Assembly: GCF_017742995.1 (NCBI RefSeq)
Contig: NZ_CP072425.1
Coordinates: 3,729,001-3,793,000 of the forward strand
Direction of reading: 5' to 3'
DNA from: Pseudoalteromonas viridis
Lineage (GTDB): Bacteria > Pseudomonadota > Gammaproteobacteria > Enterobacterales > Alteromonadaceae
Length of the DNA stretch: 64,000 nucleotides
In this document: positions 11,932 through 22,304 of the stretch, piece after piece
How the letters are laid out: every line of letters starts with the position of its first letter
How positions within the stretch are numbered: position 1 is the stretch's first letter
Made by a program: the position numbers and the translations under genes
The notes under the pieces: generated by a model
Seen by the model: the letters and a program-made list of their open reading frames with translations, nothing else
Told to the model about the DNA's origin: nothing
Databases searched by the model: none

Positions 11932-12519
11932 TCAGCGATTGTCGTCGCTTATCCGGCTGGCTATGGCGCTGTTCTGACCTTTGTATTTCGCATCTTTACG
12001 CATATTATAAGGTGCCTCAGCGGGACTGCTCAGTGTCTCAAAGCTCAGCGCGCCAATTTTCATTTTTGGTCTCAAAGCCAATGGCAGTTTACCTGAGTTA
12101 TAGAATTCCAGCACAATATTCCCTGACCAACCCGGATCAATGCGGTGTGCGGTCACATGAACCATCAGGCCCAACCTGGCCAGCGAGGAGCGACCATCCA
12201 GCCAGCCAACCAGATCGGCAGGCAAAGTCACAGACTCATAGGTCATAGCCAGTGCCAACTCACCCGGGTGAAGGAAAAAAGCCTGGCCATCCTCAAGCAC
12301 AATCTCGTCACTCATAATGGACTCCATTGCCGCATTGATCTGCTCCTTGGGACCACTCAAATCAACATAAGGTGCGGCATGATCCTGAAATACCCGAAAT
12401 TTATTACCCAAACGCAGGTCAACGGTCACCCCTGAGATCATCTCATCGCCCGGCGCTGGCACAATTTGAATGTGTTGATTTTTTATTGCTTCTTTTATGT
12501 CTCTGTCGGAGAGTCTCAT
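11932..12519 (-). CDS. dcd: dCTP deaminase
   Basis: Dcd deaminates dCTP to dUTP, the main dUMP source for thymidylate synthesis in gammaproteobacteria. The 195-aa protein matches the family length (193 in E. coli) and motifs: [64 protein letters not shown] (catalytic Glu region nearby), and [24 protein letters not shown]. It lies 3 bp after apbC, consistent with an apbC-dcd operon. Confidence 0.97.
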   Translation of the reverse strand: MRLSDRDIKEAIKNQHIQIVPAPGDEMISGVTVDLRLGNKFRVFQDHAAPYVDLSGPKEQINAAMESIMSDEIVLEDGQAFFLHPGELALAMTYESVTLPADLVGWLDGRSSLARLGLMVHVTAHRIDPGWSGNIVLEFYNSGKLPLALRPKMKIGALSFETLSSPAEAPYNMRKDAKYKGQNSAIASRISDDNR

Positions 12520-12522
12520 TGC

Positions 12523-13605
12523 TTAGTCATCCGTTATTAGAATTTCGACTCCTTGAGTCGATTGTGATTGTAAGTACAGCATACTGCTCATCAGCTGCGC
12601 GCAGTAAATATAATGGTCTTTTATCGCCAGCGCCTGGGTGGTGATATTCGCTCCTTGCTCTGAATTTTCGCGGATCCCGGTATCCAGTGGGATCTCGGCA
12701 AGCAAAGGAACACCGTGACGAGCAGCCAGCTTAGCGCCCCCTTCACTGCCAAATATGGCATTTTTACCATCGCAATGCTGACACGTAAAATAGCTCATAT
12801 TCTCGATAAGGCCGATGATCGGCAGATTAACTTTGTTGAACATCGCAATGCCCTTTTGCGCATCCGCCAGGGCCAAGTCCTGCGGCGTTGTTACCACAAT
12901 GGCGCCGCTGGCTGGTACTTTTTGCGTCATGGTCAGTTGAATATCACCCGTTCCCGGTGGCATATCCACTATCAGATAGTCCAGTTCACCCCAGGCGGTT
13001 TCGTTCAGTAACTGAGTTAACGCCTGTGACGCCATCGGACCACGCCACACAGTCGCATCATCTTCTGCGACTAAAAAGCCGATGGACATCGCCCGGATCC
13101 CGTCTTTCTCGAACGGTTTTAAGGTCTTTTCGTCCAGTGCCTCAGGTTGCTGGCCTGTCAGACCCAGTAGTGAAGGAATCGAGGGGCCATAAATATCGGC
13201 ATCCAGAATCCCAACCTGTGCACCCTGAGATGCTAATCCCGCAGCCAGATTAACCGCTGTTGTTGACTTGCCGACGCCACCTTTGCCCGAAGCCACCAAA
13301 ACAATATGCTTGATTTGCTTAAACTGGGTTGTACCGACCACCTCAGTGTGGCACGTGACGCGAATGTCGGTATTCAACGAATCACTCAGATGTGAAGTCA
13401 GTACCGCGCCTTGTCCTGAGGCTGCAAAGGGTAAGGTCAATGACACTTGCCAGCCAGCCCCCTGCGCTTTACCCCCAGTGATCTCTGCTATCCACTGCGT
13501 ATCAATCCCCATCGGGAAAATTGCACTGCGGTAGTGTTGCAGGTGAGTTTTAATCTGATCTTTGATGGGGTCCTTTCTGGTAAATAGTTTTTCAATACCA
13601 AACAT
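12523..13605 (-). CDS. apbC: Iron-sulfur cluster carrier/ATPase ApbC (Mrp)
   Basis: A Mrp/NBP35-family ParA-like ATPase that carries and delivers Fe-S clusters. I take ATG 13605 (MFGIEKLF) as the start, giving 360 aa; the upstream extension (MLHNSCAH...) looks non-coding. Deviant Walker A is VASGKGGVGKSTTAVNLA, followed by LDADIYGPSIPSLLG, MSIGFLV, WRGPMASQAL, IVDMPPGTGDIQLT, and the C-x-x-C metal site in ENMSYFTCQHCDGK. It is divergent from metG, a conserved arrangement in gammaproteobacteria. Confidence 0.95.
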   Translation of the reverse strand: MFGIEKLFTRKDPIKDQIKTHLQHYRSAIFPMGIDTQWIAEITGGKAQGAGWQVSLTLPFAASGQGAVLTSHLSDSLNTDIRVTCHTEVVGTTQFKQIKHIVLVASGKGGVGKSTTAVNLAAGLASQGAQVGILDADIYGPSIPSLLGLTGQQPEALDEKTLKPFEKDGIRAMSIGFLVAEDDATVWRGPMASQALTQLLNETAWGELDYLIVDMPPGTGDIQLTMTQKVPASGAIVVTTPQDLALADAQKGIAMFNKVNLPIIGLIENMSYFTCQHCDGKNAIFGSEGGAKLAARHGVPLLAEIPLDTGIRENSEQGANITTQALAIKDHYIYCAQLMSSMLYLQSQSTQGVEILITDD

Positions 13606-13857
13606 ACAAATAAAACGCCTTGAGGTGATGAAATGGGCGCAGGAATTATGTAACATTCACCCCATTAAAACCAGTCAAAATCGCGTCTGCCGGGATTTTC
13701 CGGCGGTTCTGGTCAGTCTTTTAGCAATATTAGACGCACAGACCGGGCCGAAGTTTTTGTGCTCTGTATAGATGAGGTTAAAAATAAGCACCGAGTCAGG
13801 TGCCAGTCAGCCTATCTGCAAAGCCAAACTGAGCCGCTCTATTTTCATGGAATAACT

Positions 13858-15894
13858 ATGACAAAGAGAAAAATTCTCATAACGAGTGCACTGCCCTATG
13901 CCAATGGACCGACTCACCTGGGTCACCTGTTGGAATATATTCAAACGGATATCTGGGCACGCTTCCAGAAGCAACAAGGCCACGAAACCTATTATGTGTG
14001 CGCCGACGATGCACACGGCACCCCGATTATGCTCAATGCACAAAAGCAGGGCATTACACCTGAGGAAATGGTTCAGCAAGTCAGTATTGAAAGACAGCGT
14101 GACTTTGCCGACTTCAATATTGAGTTTGACAACTACCATAGCACCCACAGTGATGAAAACCGCGAGCTGAGTGAGTTGATCTACACGCGTCTGAACGACA
14201 AAGGTCACATCAAAAAGCGTACCATCTCTCAGCTGTTTGATCCCGAGAAAAGCATTTTCCTGCCGGATCGCTTTGTTACCGGTACCTGCCCGACCTGTAA
14301 AGCAGAAGACCAAAATGGCGACAGCTGTGATTCCTGTGGCGCGACATACAGCCCAACTGAGTTGATTGACCCTAAATCTGTAATGTCGGGCGCGACACCG
14401 GTGCTGAAAGATTCCGAGCATTTTTTCTTCGACCTGCCCGCATTTGAAGACATGCTGAAAACCTGGCTGCGCTCTGGCAGTCTGCAGGCAGAAATGGCCA
14501 ATAAGCTGGATGAATGGTTTGCAGATGGTTTACAGCAATGGGACATCAGTCGCGATGCGCCATACTTTGGCTTTGAAATTCCGGGTGCGCCAAGTAAATA
14601 CTTCTATGTCTGGCTGGATGCGCCGATTGGCTATATGGCGAGCTTTAAGAACCTCTGTGACAAGCAGGGTCTGAACTTTGACGAGTTCTGGGCTGAAGGG
14701 TCTGACGCCGAGCTTTATCATTTCATTGGTAAAGACATCATCTACTTCCACAGTCTGTTCTGGCCGGCTATGCTGGACGGTGCAAACTTCCGCAAGCCAA
14801 ACAACGTCTTCGCTCACGGCTTTGTCACTGTAAACGGCGCGAAAATGTCTAAGTCAAAAGGTACGTTCGTTAAAGCACGTACCTACTTAGAGCACTTAGA
14901 TCCTGAGTATTTGCGTTATTACTACGCCGCCAAACTAAACAGTGGCGTTACTGACCTGGATCTGAACCTGGAAGACTTCGCCCAGCGCGTTAACTCAGAT
15001 CTGGTCGGTAAGGTCGTCAACATCGCCAGCCGTTGTGCCGGCTTCATCACCAAAAAGTTTGGTGGCAAACTCAGCAGTACCGTAATGGATGAAGCGCTTC
15101 TGGGCAGCTTTGTGGCTGCCAAAGACAGCATTGCCGGTCACTATGAAAACCGCGAATACAGCCGTGCTGTACGCGAGATCATGACGCTTGCCGACAAAGC
15201 CAACCAGTTTATCGACGCCGAAGCGCCGTGGGTATTGGCCAAAAATGAAGACACCTTAGAGCGCGCCCATCAAGTGTGCTCAATGGGTCTGAACCTGTTC
15301 CGCGCATTGCTGACTTATCTTAAGCCGATCCTGCCGGGCATGGCGGCCAATGTTGAAGCCTTTTTAAATACCGAGCTCAGCTGGGATAGCCTGGAAACCC
15401 CACTTGTTGACCATGAAATCAACAAGTTTAAGGCACTGATGCAACGTGTTGAACTGGATAAAGTCAATGCCATGATTGACGCTTCTAAAGAAAGCCTGGA
15501 AAAGAAAGTAGGTGGTCAAAGCACTCAGCCAGCCGCTGACAGCCCGCTGGCCAAAGAGCCCATCGCTGACGAAATCGAGTTCGATGACTTTGCTAAAGTT
15601 GACTTACGCGTGGCAAAAATTGCCAATGCTGAGCACGTCGAAGGCGCAGATAAGCTACTGAAGCTGACACTGGACTTGGGCGGTGAAACCCGTCAGGTAT
15701 TTGCTGGCATTAAATCGGCCTATGCACCGGAAGATTTAATCGGCAAGCTCACTGTGATGGTTGCCAACCTGAAGCCACGTAAAATGCGTTTTGGCATGTC
15801 CGAAGGCATGGTACTGGCCGCAGGCCCAGGTGGTAAAGAGATTTACATTCTAAACCCGGATGAAGGCTCACAGCCTGGCATGCGTGTTATGTAA
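13858..15894 (+). CDS. metG: Methionyl-tRNA synthetase
   Basis: MetG charges tRNA-Met with methionine. I choose ATG 13858 ([27 protein letters not shown]), because the active-site motif ([15 protein letters not shown]-like) sits at the usual distance; upstream in-frame residues are not family-like. It is 678 aa with a zinc knuckle [23 protein letters not shown] loop ([12 protein letters not shown]), anticodon domain, and C-terminal OB-fold tRNA-binding domain ([25 protein letters not shown]) found in dimeric MetRS. Followed by an intrinsic terminator. Confidence 0.98.
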   Translation: MTKRKILITSALPYANGPTHLGHLLEYIQTDIWARFQKQQGHETYYVCADDAHGTPIMLNAQKQGITPEEMVQQVSIERQRDFADFNIEFDNYHSTHSDENRELSELIYTRLNDKGHIKKRTISQLFDPEKSIFLPDRFVTGTCPTCKAEDQNGDSCDSCGATYSPTELIDPKSVMSGATPVLKDSEHFFFDLPAFEDMLKTWLRSGSLQAEMANKLDEWFADGLQQWDISRDAPYFGFEIPGAPSKYFYVWLDAPIGYMASFKNLCDKQGLNFDEFWAEGSDAELYHFIGKDIIYFHSLFWPAMLDGANFRKPNNVFAHGFVTVNGAKMSKSKGTFVKARTYLEHLDPEYLRYYYAAKLNSGVTDLDLNLEDFAQRVNSDLVGKVVNIASRCAGFITKKFGGKLSSTVMDEALLGSFVAAKDSIAGHYENREYSRAVREIMTLADKANQFIDAEAPWVLAKNEDTLERAHQVCSMGLNLFRALLTYLKPILPGMAANVEAFLNTELSWDSLETPLVDHEINKFKALMQRVELDKVNAMIDASKESLEKKVGGQSTQPAADSPLAKEPIADEIEFDDFAKVDLRVAKIANAEHVEGADKLLKLTLDLGGETRQVFAGIKSAYAPEDLIGKLTVMVANLKPRKMRFGMSEGMVLAAGPGGKEIYILNPDEGSQPGMRVM

Positions 15895-15920
15895 ACCACC
15901 ATCCGGTTAAAATGGATAAA

Positions 15921-15946
15921 CGGGCCTCAAGGCCCGTTTTTATTTT
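15921..15946 (+). terminator. Intrinsic terminator of metG
   Basis: The stem CGGGCC/GGCCCG followed directly by TTTTTATTTT lies 26 bp after the metG stop and just before the convergent NADAR gene. Confidence 0.9.
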
Positions 15947-15957
15947 GATAAAACTGT

Positions 15958-16512
15958 TCAGGCGTCCTGTGACAACTGGTCGCGTACTGTCATCAGGGCA
16001 TAGCCCAACAGATTAAGCCCTTTCCACTTCTGAGGCACGCTTGCAAACTCGTGATCCTCAGCCAGACCAATCCCCCAGATTTTATCCACTGGACTGGCCT
16101 CAACCAGGATTTTCTTACCAGTTGAGAGCAAAAACTCCTTCAGTTGCGAATTTTGGCCGAACTTCAGTGTGTTTGCACTCACAACAATGTCGAACCGCTT
16201 TGCATTCCAGATGGCTTCATCAAAACCGGTGACAGCTCTGCCCAGCTTTTTAGCCTCGCCGGGGTGACCGCATTCTAAAATACGCTGCGCCACATCGTGA
16301 TTATCAAATAGCATCGCCTTGTGATACATCATATAGTGCTCGGCTGTTTTGAAGACCAGTCCATCCTGCTCAAAGCGCGCCGGATACCATTGACTGAAAC
16401 AAGATTTAGAGACACCTGACTTGGCTTTTTGGTGGCCCCAGAAAAAGACAAATTTTGGTTTTTTTGCTTTCGCAATCTGCTCGATTAACTGCGCGTTACT
16501 CGTTACTACCAC
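15958..16512 (-). CDS. NADAR family protein (YbiA-like)
   Basis: A 184-aa protein of the NADAR/YbiA superfamily, whose members hydrolyse N-glycosidic bonds of damaged riboflavin intermediates or remove ADP-ribose adducts. Family motifs: FFWGH at the N-terminus, CFSQWYPARFEQDGLVFKTAEHYMMYHKAMLF, ILECGHPGEAKKLGRAVTGFDEAIWNAKR, LLSTGKKILVEASPVDKIWGIG (conserved E and D/W), and a terminal GLNLLGYALMTVRDQL. Full length. Single gene on the minus strand, tail to tail with metG. Confidence 0.88.
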   Translation of the reverse strand: MVVTSNAQLIEQIAKAKKPKFVFFWGHQKAKSGVSKSCFSQWYPARFEQDGLVFKTAEHYMMYHKAMLFDNHDVAQRILECGHPGEAKKLGRAVTGFDEAIWNAKRFDIVVSANTLKFGQNSQLKEFLLSTGKKILVEASPVDKIWGIGLAEDHEFASVPQKWKGLNLLGYALMTVRDQLSQDA

Positions 16513-16588
16513 AAAGACTCCCTATGTGTGATTTTAATACTCAAGAGCTTATCAGCGCTCTCTGTTTCCAATTGCTCAGTGGGTTAAT

Positions 16589-16626
16589 GCATCGGCCATA
16601 TAATACAGCAATATGGCCTATGATGC
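16589..16626. terminator. Hairpin between the NADAR gene and the sensor kinase
   Basis: The stem GGCCATAT/ATATGGCC (16594-16601 and 16611-16618) is extended by an outer GCATC/GATGC pair and followed on the plus strand by TTTT. It sits 42 bp past the sensor-kinase stop on the other strand. Direction of action is unclear. Confidence 0.4.
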
Positions 16627-16667
16627 TTTTACAAACGAACGGTACTTCTCATTGCGCAATGGCCTAT

Positions 16668-19600
16668 TCAGGCAAGGCTTTGCTCCTCAAGTTCGTCGCC
16701 TTTAGGTGGGGTATACGGCACCTTAATGGTGACTTCAATGCCTTCTCCCGGGGTTGAACTCGCCGAGATCTCGCCTTTGAGCAGCTGCGTGACCAGGTTA
16801 TACACTATGTGCATGCCCAAACCGCAACCCCCCTGGCTTCTTTTGGTGGTGACAAACGGGTCAAACAAGGTTTTCAGGCCCGCTTTTGACATCCCTACCC
16901 CGTCATCGCGATAGGTCAGCAACCAGTGCGTATCAGCCATATAGGTTGATACGTCGACCTTGCCTTTTGGATGCTTTTCAAAGCCATGAATCATTGAATT
17001 GTTAAACAGGTTGGTCATGATCTGGTAGATGGCGCCCGGATAGGTATTCACCAGCATGTCATCGTCTCCTGTAATGGACAAGCTGATCTCTTTACCTTTG
17101 CTGAGCGGCAATAAAGAACTGAACACATCGGCAATATAGTCTTTCACATTGATATCCCGCTCTACCTCACTGGACTGATCGACGGCAACCTGTTTGAAGT
17201 TGCTGATCAGCATCTGAGCCCGGTCCAGATTACGCAGGATCAGTCGGTACCCCTCTTGCTGCTCGGCATTTGAGCGCTCTAAATCTGTTTGGCGTAACTG
17301 CTTTTTCTGCAACTTTTCGTCGATATTATGCAAACATTCCTGATTGTGTGTCAGGGCAGTAATGGCCACGCCCAGTGGCGTATTTATCTCATGCGCGATT
17401 CCGGCTACCACGTTACCCAACGACGCCATTTTCTCGCTTTCTATTAATTCCTGCTGGGTGCGTTTAAGCTCCATCATCGCCTGCTCGAGTTTTTGATTTT
17501 TCTTGTACAGTTCATCCGTGCGCATCGCCACTTTGATTTCGAGCTGCTCGTTCAGCGTTTGCAGCGCATTTTGATGTGCTTTTAATTCTGCTATGTCTTT
17601 TAATGCCCCCACAATACGTTGTGGCCGACCATGATGGTCACGACTTACGACCTTACCGCGCTCCAACACCCAGCTCCATTGATCTTTTAGCGTTTTAACC
17701 CGCATGGCGATTTCATAGGTATCCTGCTCACCTTCGAGACATGATTCGATCTTTTCCTCCCACGCTATACAGTCTTTTGGATGGACAAACTGGTCAATGT
17801 CCTCAACCGTCATGGTGGTTTGGTTTCTGCCATAATCAATGCGCGGCTTTACACAGTAACGATAGACTTTTTTGTCTTCGAGGTGCCAGTCCCATAATTC
17901 GTCACCGCTGGCCCATAAGCTCAGCTCCAGGCGCTGTTGCAGCTCGTTCATCACCCGGTTGTCATTCACCACCTGACGGTAGCGGGCCTGACGCTGCCTG
18001 AGCCACAAAGCAAAACTCAGGGTTAATGCCACGACATAAAAAGTTTTTGAATACCAGTCCCACCACCAGGGCGCCTTGATTTGAATGGTAAAGCGATGCA
18101 CCGGGGACTTCTGGTTAAAGCGATTTACGGTATAGGTCTGAACCTGATAATTACCGGGTTCCAGTTTGAGCAGATTGATCTGTCTGACGCCATCGGCCAG
18201 CTTAAGCCATTTGTCGCTCAGCCCGACAATCCGATAAAAAAAGTTCAAACGCTCCGAGCCATAATCCAGGCTGGAATAATGCAAAGAAACAATGTCCTGA
18301 TTGTGCGTGAGCTCCAGTTTTTCAGTCAGCTCGGGGGCCAGCGTCAGTTCACTGCTGGCCTCAGGGTGTAAAACTTCACCCAGCAATTCGATACTGGAAA
18401 TAAGTAATGGCCGGATCCCAAAGGCAATCCGGATCTGCTCCGGATAAAATTGATTAAACCCTTTGGCCCCGCCAATAAACACCCGACCATCCGGCGCCAG
18501 CCAGGCGGCGTTATAGTTAAACTCGTTATCCTGTACACCATCGACCACCAGGAAATTGTCGATGTTATGGTCGTGAATATTCACCCGGCTCAGGCCACCA
18601 CTGGTACCAAGCCAGACATGCTCCTGCTGGTCAAATACCATTGCCCAGATGGCTTCATTGGCCAGACCATCCGCCACTTTTAAGACCTTTTCGACCTCAA
18701 ACTGCTGATTGATAATGCTGACACCAGACTCACTGGCAACCCACACTGCACCATGCGAATCACGGGACAACATAAAGACAATATCTGATGCCAGACCATT
18801 ATTGGTGGTCAGTGATTTAATATTCTGGCCGTCATAATGATATAGGCCATCACCAACACTGCCAAAATAGAAGCCGTCGCCATCCACCAGCACCGACGAC
18901 ACATGGTTTGGCACTGACACAGATGGCGCAAAAAAAGGCAACAATTGATTCTGGGCTTCATCATAATAGAGTAAACCTAAAGTACGGGAGCTGAGCAGCA
19001 CTAGTTGTTTGAACACCGTGATGTCGTTAAAACTCAGCTCCGGCCCGTTACCAAAGTCGGGGGTAAAATAGGTGACTTCGCCGCTTACCAGGTTAAGCCT
19101 GGCTACACCGGCACCGCGAGATGTCAGCCAGGCATGATCGCCGACAATCTGCACCTTAGTGATAAAACTGTTGGCAAAGCGCGCAAGCTGCGGATAGACC
19201 TTCTCGGCTTTCACAAATCTTTGCTGCTCAAAAATATAACCGCCGTTGGAGGTCGCAACCCATAGCCGGTCTGAGGCATCCAACGCAAAACTGCGTACAT
19301 CTGAGTTAGTCAAGGGGGCGTGTGGGTAGTTGTATTCACCTACGTGACCAAAGGTTTCGCTCAACTGGCTGATAAAGTGTAAACCCCGGGTTTCAGTTCC
19401 AATCCACAGATCGCTATTGCTATCGCGGAACACCGAAAGAATGCTGCTGTCCTGTAAACCCGATTTATTGTTGCCCCGTTTGTACCAGCGCTTTTTAATG
19501 TCGCCCTTCATATTAAGCAAATACACGCCATGACTGGTTGCAACAAATAGCTCCCCGGCCGAAGAAAACACCGAATGCAGTACCAGGTTTGTATCCGACG

Positions 19601-20366
19601 CAATGTTACTTTGCCACAACGCCCGCTCAAACAACGTATCATAGGCGGTGAGCTGATTATCTTTGCCAATCAAAAAGGCACGCTCACCACTGACCGTTAA
19701 AGATTTAAAGTCGCCGGCTAACAGCAATGTCGTAAGCCCGGTTTGGCGATTATTAACCACCAATCCTTGGTCGGATAAGTAATACACCAGGTTTTTATAC
19801 ACAGTTACATAACGGATAAAGTCGCCTTCCAGCGCAAGCTCTCGCGGCTCCAAAGTAGCTTTGTCGATGACGTAGTAAAAGCCATCTTCGGTGGTCACCG
19901 AGATATCTGCTCCCTGACAGCCAATGGATTGCACTCTGTCGGATAGGATTAGCGGGCTAAAATCACTCAAAAAGCTCTGAAAACGGCCCGTTACGGTATG
20001 ATAAACACTGAGGCCGGTGCTGGTGCCAATCCACAACGACTCGCCACTGTGGCACAAGGAAGTGATAAACGCGCCTGCCAGCGAAAACGGATCTTGCTGA
20101 CGACTGATAAACTGCTTAAAGGAGTGGCCGTCAAAACGGTTGAGACCCGCCTGGGTCCCTATCCAGATATAGCCGAGCTGATCTTCTTCAATCGCCGTAA
20201 TACTGACCTGACTGAGGCCAGACTCATAGTCATAATGACGCATTACCTGTGCGGTGTCCGAAAACACAGGCACTGCCAGTAGGTTTGCAGAGCATAGCCA
20301 AAGCACCACAGTGATCAGGATGCAAAGCTTGGTTTGTTTTTTGTGTTGCTGATACAACCCGTTCAC
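16668..20366 (-). CDS. Two-component sensor kinase with periplasmic beta-propeller sensor (Reg_prop/Y_Y_Y/PAS/HisKA/HATPase)
   Basis: A 1232-aa inner-membrane histidine kinase. A signal segment (about 1-32) precedes many Reg_prop repeats (GYIWIGTQAGLNRFDG, LWIGTSTGLSVY, LWVATSNGGYIF, VWVASESGVSII, VWLGTSGGLSRV), building propellers of the hybrid two-component type known from Bacteroidetes and Alteromonadales. A Y_Y_Y domain ends in APWWWDWY before a single membrane helix near 775-792. A PAS/PAC domain, a coiled coil, HisKA (SEKMASLGNVVAGIAHEINTPLG, near 985) and HATPase (N box NLFNNSMIHGF, DDGVGMS, GCGLGMHIVYNLV) follow. No receiver or DNA-binding domain is fused and no response regulator is adjacent. 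The signal sensed is unknown. Confidence 0.9.
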   Translation of the reverse strand: MNGLYQQHKKQTKLCILITVVLWLCSANLLAVPVFSDTAQVMRHYDYESGLSQVSITAIEEDQLGYIWIGTQAGLNRFDGHSFKQFISRQQDPFSLAGAFITSLCHSGESLWIGTSTGLSVYHTVTGRFQSFLSDFSPLILSDRVQSIGCQGADISVTTEDGFYYVIDKATLEPRELALEGDFIRYVTVYKNLVYYLSDQGLVVNNRQTGLTTLLLAGDFKSLTVSGERAFLIGKDNQLTAYDTLFERALWQSNIASDTNLVLHSVFSSAGELFVATSHGVYLLNMKGDIKKRWYKRGNNKSGLQDSSILSVFRDSNSDLWIGTETRGLHFISQLSETFGHVGEYNYPHAPLTNSDVRSFALDASDRLWVATSNGGYIFEQQRFVKAEKVYPQLARFANSFITKVQIVGDHAWLTSRGAGVARLNLVSGEVTYFTPDFGNGPELSFNDITVFKQLVLLSSRTLGLLYYDEAQNQLLPFFAPSVSVPNHVSSVLVDGDGFYFGSVGDGLYHYDGQNIKSLTTNNGLASDIVFMLSRDSHGAVWVASESGVSIINQQFEVEKVLKVADGLANEAIWAMVFDQQEHVWLGTSGGLSRVNIHDHNIDNFLVVDGVQDNEFNYNAAWLAPDGRVFIGGAKGFNQFYPEQIRIAFGIRPLLISSIELLGEVLHPEASSELTLAPELTEKLELTHNQDIVSLHYSSLDYGSERLNFFYRIVGLSDKWLKLADGVRQINLLKLEPGNYQVQTYTVNRFNQKSPVHRFTIQIKAPWWWDWYSKTFYVVALTLSFALWLRQRQARYRQVVNDNRVMNELQQRLELSLWASGDELWDWHLEDKKVYRYCVKPRIDYGRNQTTMTVEDIDQFVHPKDCIAWEEKIESCLEGEQDTYEIAMRVKTLKDQWSWVLERGKVVSRDHHGRPQRIVGALKDIAELKAHQNALQTLNEQLEIKVAMRTDELYKKNQKLEQAMMELKRTQQELIESEKMASLGNVVAGIAHEINTPLGVAITALTHNQECLHNIDEKLQKKQLRQTDLERSNAEQQEGYRLILRNLDRAQMLISNFKQVAVDQSSEVERDINVKDYIADVFSSLLPLSKGKEISLSITGDDDMLVNTYPGAIYQIMTNLFNNSMIHGFEKHPKGKVDVSTYMADTHWLLTYRDDGVGMSKAGLKTLFDPFVTTKRSQGGCGLGMHIVYNLVTQLLKGEISASSTPGEGIEVTIKVPYTPPKGDELEEQSLA

Positions 20367-20435
20367 CTTTTATGCAGGCTCTTTGTTGTAACTATAGCAA
20401 AACTTTACAATCAGGCTGAGATGTTGCTTACCTTA

Positions 20436-22304
20436 CTAACAACACGTGTCATCGTGCTCTGTCAGCGCAAATTCGGTCACTTCGCCATCACCCCTTAACA
20501 GCCGGTAGCGACTTAAGCGCCCCTGTTCTAATTCGACCAGGCTGATCGCTGACGCGCTCACCAGGTAGCGTTTTTTAGGGCTGTCACTGTGATGTTTGCG
20601 CACCGACAGTTGCCAGCGTTTTGTGAACAGGTTAAACGGGCTCCAGGGCGCAAACAGCCAGGTATCCAGCTTTTCGAGCACATGCAGCAATCGCTTGGGA
20701 AACTCATTTTTGATCCCTGAAGAGGTAAGCTGCCAGATGCGATTATCATGGCGGCCAAATCGAGCGGCCACTGAGAAACAAAACGAATAATGGACGTCGC
20801 CCGAGAGAATAATGGTTTCTGAGGGCGTATCTTCGCGCTTAAAAATGTCGATCAGCTTTTTCGCGGCCCCCTCATGAGCCATCCAGTTCTCAACATCAAC
20901 CACCAAAGGGTGCCCACAGGCATTGAATACGGCCTGTATGGTTTCAATGGCCTTAACCCCAAACACCGGCGCCGGGCTGACCAACAGCACGCTGTCCTGA
21001 TCCAGCATTTGCTCCTGCAGCTCCATCAGGGTTTCCCAATCCATCAGTCCGCTTGGCTCGTTGAAGTCTTGCTCATTGCGCCAGCGGTGTGTGCGTGTAT
21101 CAACTACCACCACTTTGGGTTGTGTTTCCAGGCAATAATGCCATTGGGTAAAACGGTGCAGGGCTTTGTCAAAGCTGGTCAGCGCCCATTTATTGTGCGC
21201 AGTCAGACTTTGTGTAAATCCGTCGAGCAACTTACCGGTTGCAGCCAGCGCATCATTGCCCATGCCCTGAAACAGCCAGTAACTGATCAGTCCGTTGGCG
21301 ATGATCCGACGACTCGCCGGCGAATTGGCAATATTTTGCTCCCAGCGGGCGGTCAGGTTCCAGTCGTCGGTTACATCATGGTCGTCAAACATCATCAGGG
21401 TAGACACATTGGCAAACAAACGCTGTGCGGCGGGCAAAGTATCTATAAACCCTTGCAGTGCCCGCTTATCGGCGGCAAATTCCAGTGACTGTGCGTGGTT
21501 CAGCGACTGTCCGTGCAACTGCGGCAAGTCAACTAACTGCCAGGCCTGAGAACTGAAATTAAGCACATAGCAGGCAATAAATTCTTCCAGCGTAACCAAG
21601 TGATTACCGGCTTTGACACTGGAGAAATGGACTTCGTCTTTTTTCAACCAGTGGCCCAGCGTCCATTTACTGCGCTCCTGCCAGGGCGTTTTTGGCAACC
21701 AATGATGGCGCTGATAGAGCTGCTGCTGTAGCGAGTCAGGCAAGCTCAGCGCAACATTGTCCTCAGGATAGATCTCAAGCTGCGCGATCAGTGAATGCGC
21801 CGCCATCAGCATAGGGCCTGCCACATCGTCTGCATAAATCTGGTCGCCGGACATAATTAGTAAAGCGGGCCGTTTAGCGCTATCGTGCAAAGTATCACTC
21901 AGGTAATCGTCTGCACTTGCCAGACTGTCCCGACTGTGATGATGGGGATTACGACAGGAACCGTGCAACACACTATGCAAGGTATTGGGGATCATTAACT
22001 GAGGCGCCTCAGTATAGCTGAGCTCACTTAAGTCCAGCCATTGCCCGTTCGCCTTAACGCGATAGCTTAAGTTGACATCACACGCAAAGCGGCCTGCTTT
22101 TGGCGTGACCAACACAAAGCAAAGATACAGGTAAGTCCCGAGGCGTATTTCGCTCAGCTGAGACTCCACTTCAGTGCCCTCAACTTCAATCTCAAAGTCG
22201 GGCGCCGCCGTGGTCACAAACTGCAGGCAAAATTGCGTGGGTTCTGCCCGGCGCACCATAGGGCCGAGCAGCACATAAGGTAAATGGGGGCTGTTAGCTG
22301 GCAT
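20436..22304 (-). CDS. PhoD-like metallophosphatase (alkaline phosphatase D family)
   Basis: About 622 aa from ATG 22304 (MPANSPHLPYVLLGPM); a TTG 21 bp further upstream is the alternative. An N-terminal beta-sandwich leads to a metallophosphoesterase core: HGSCRNPHHH, LLIMSGDQIYADD, MMFDDHDVTDDW, RTHRWRNEQDF, and ILSGDVHYSF. No signal peptide is evident, unlike secreted PhoD, so this belongs to the cytoplasmic PhoD-like group; the substrate is unknown. Its start overlaps the tatD stop by 11 bp, so it is probably the last gene of the tmk-holB-pilZ-tatD transcript. Confidence 0.85.
   Translation of the reverse strand: MPANSPHLPYVLLGPMVRRAEPTQFCLQFVTTAAPDFEIEVEGTEVESQLSEIRLGTYLYLCFVLVTPKAGRFACDVNLSYRVKANGQWLDLSELSYTEAPQLMIPNTLHSVLHGSCRNPHHHSRDSLASADDYLSDTLHDSAKRPALLIMSGDQIYADDVAGPMLMAAHSLIAQLEIYPEDNVALSLPDSLQQQLYQRHHWLPKTPWQERSKWTLGHWLKKDEVHFSSVKAGNHLVTLEEFIACYVLNFSSQAWQLVDLPQLHGQSLNHAQSLEFAADKRALQGFIDTLPAAQRLFANVSTLMMFDDHDVTDDWNLTARWEQNIANSPASRRIIANGLISYWLFQGMGNDALAATGKLLDGFTQSLTAHNKWALTSFDKALHRFTQWHYCLETQPKVVVVDTRTHRWRNEQDFNEPSGLMDWETLMELQEQMLDQDSVLLVSPAPVFGVKAIETIQAVFNACGHPLVVDVENWMAHEGAAKKLIDIFKREDTPSETIILSGDVHYSFCFSVAARFGRHDNRIWQLTSSGIKNEFPKRLLHVLEKLDTWLFAPWSPFNLFTKRWQLSVRKHHSDSPKKRYLVSASAISLVELEQGRLSRYRLLRGDGEVTEFALTEHDDTCC

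Noticed and set aside
16668..20366. Hybrid two-component system with fused regulator
   Set aside because: The protein ends after the HATPase domain; no receiver or AraC-type domain is present, so it is a plain sensor kinase.
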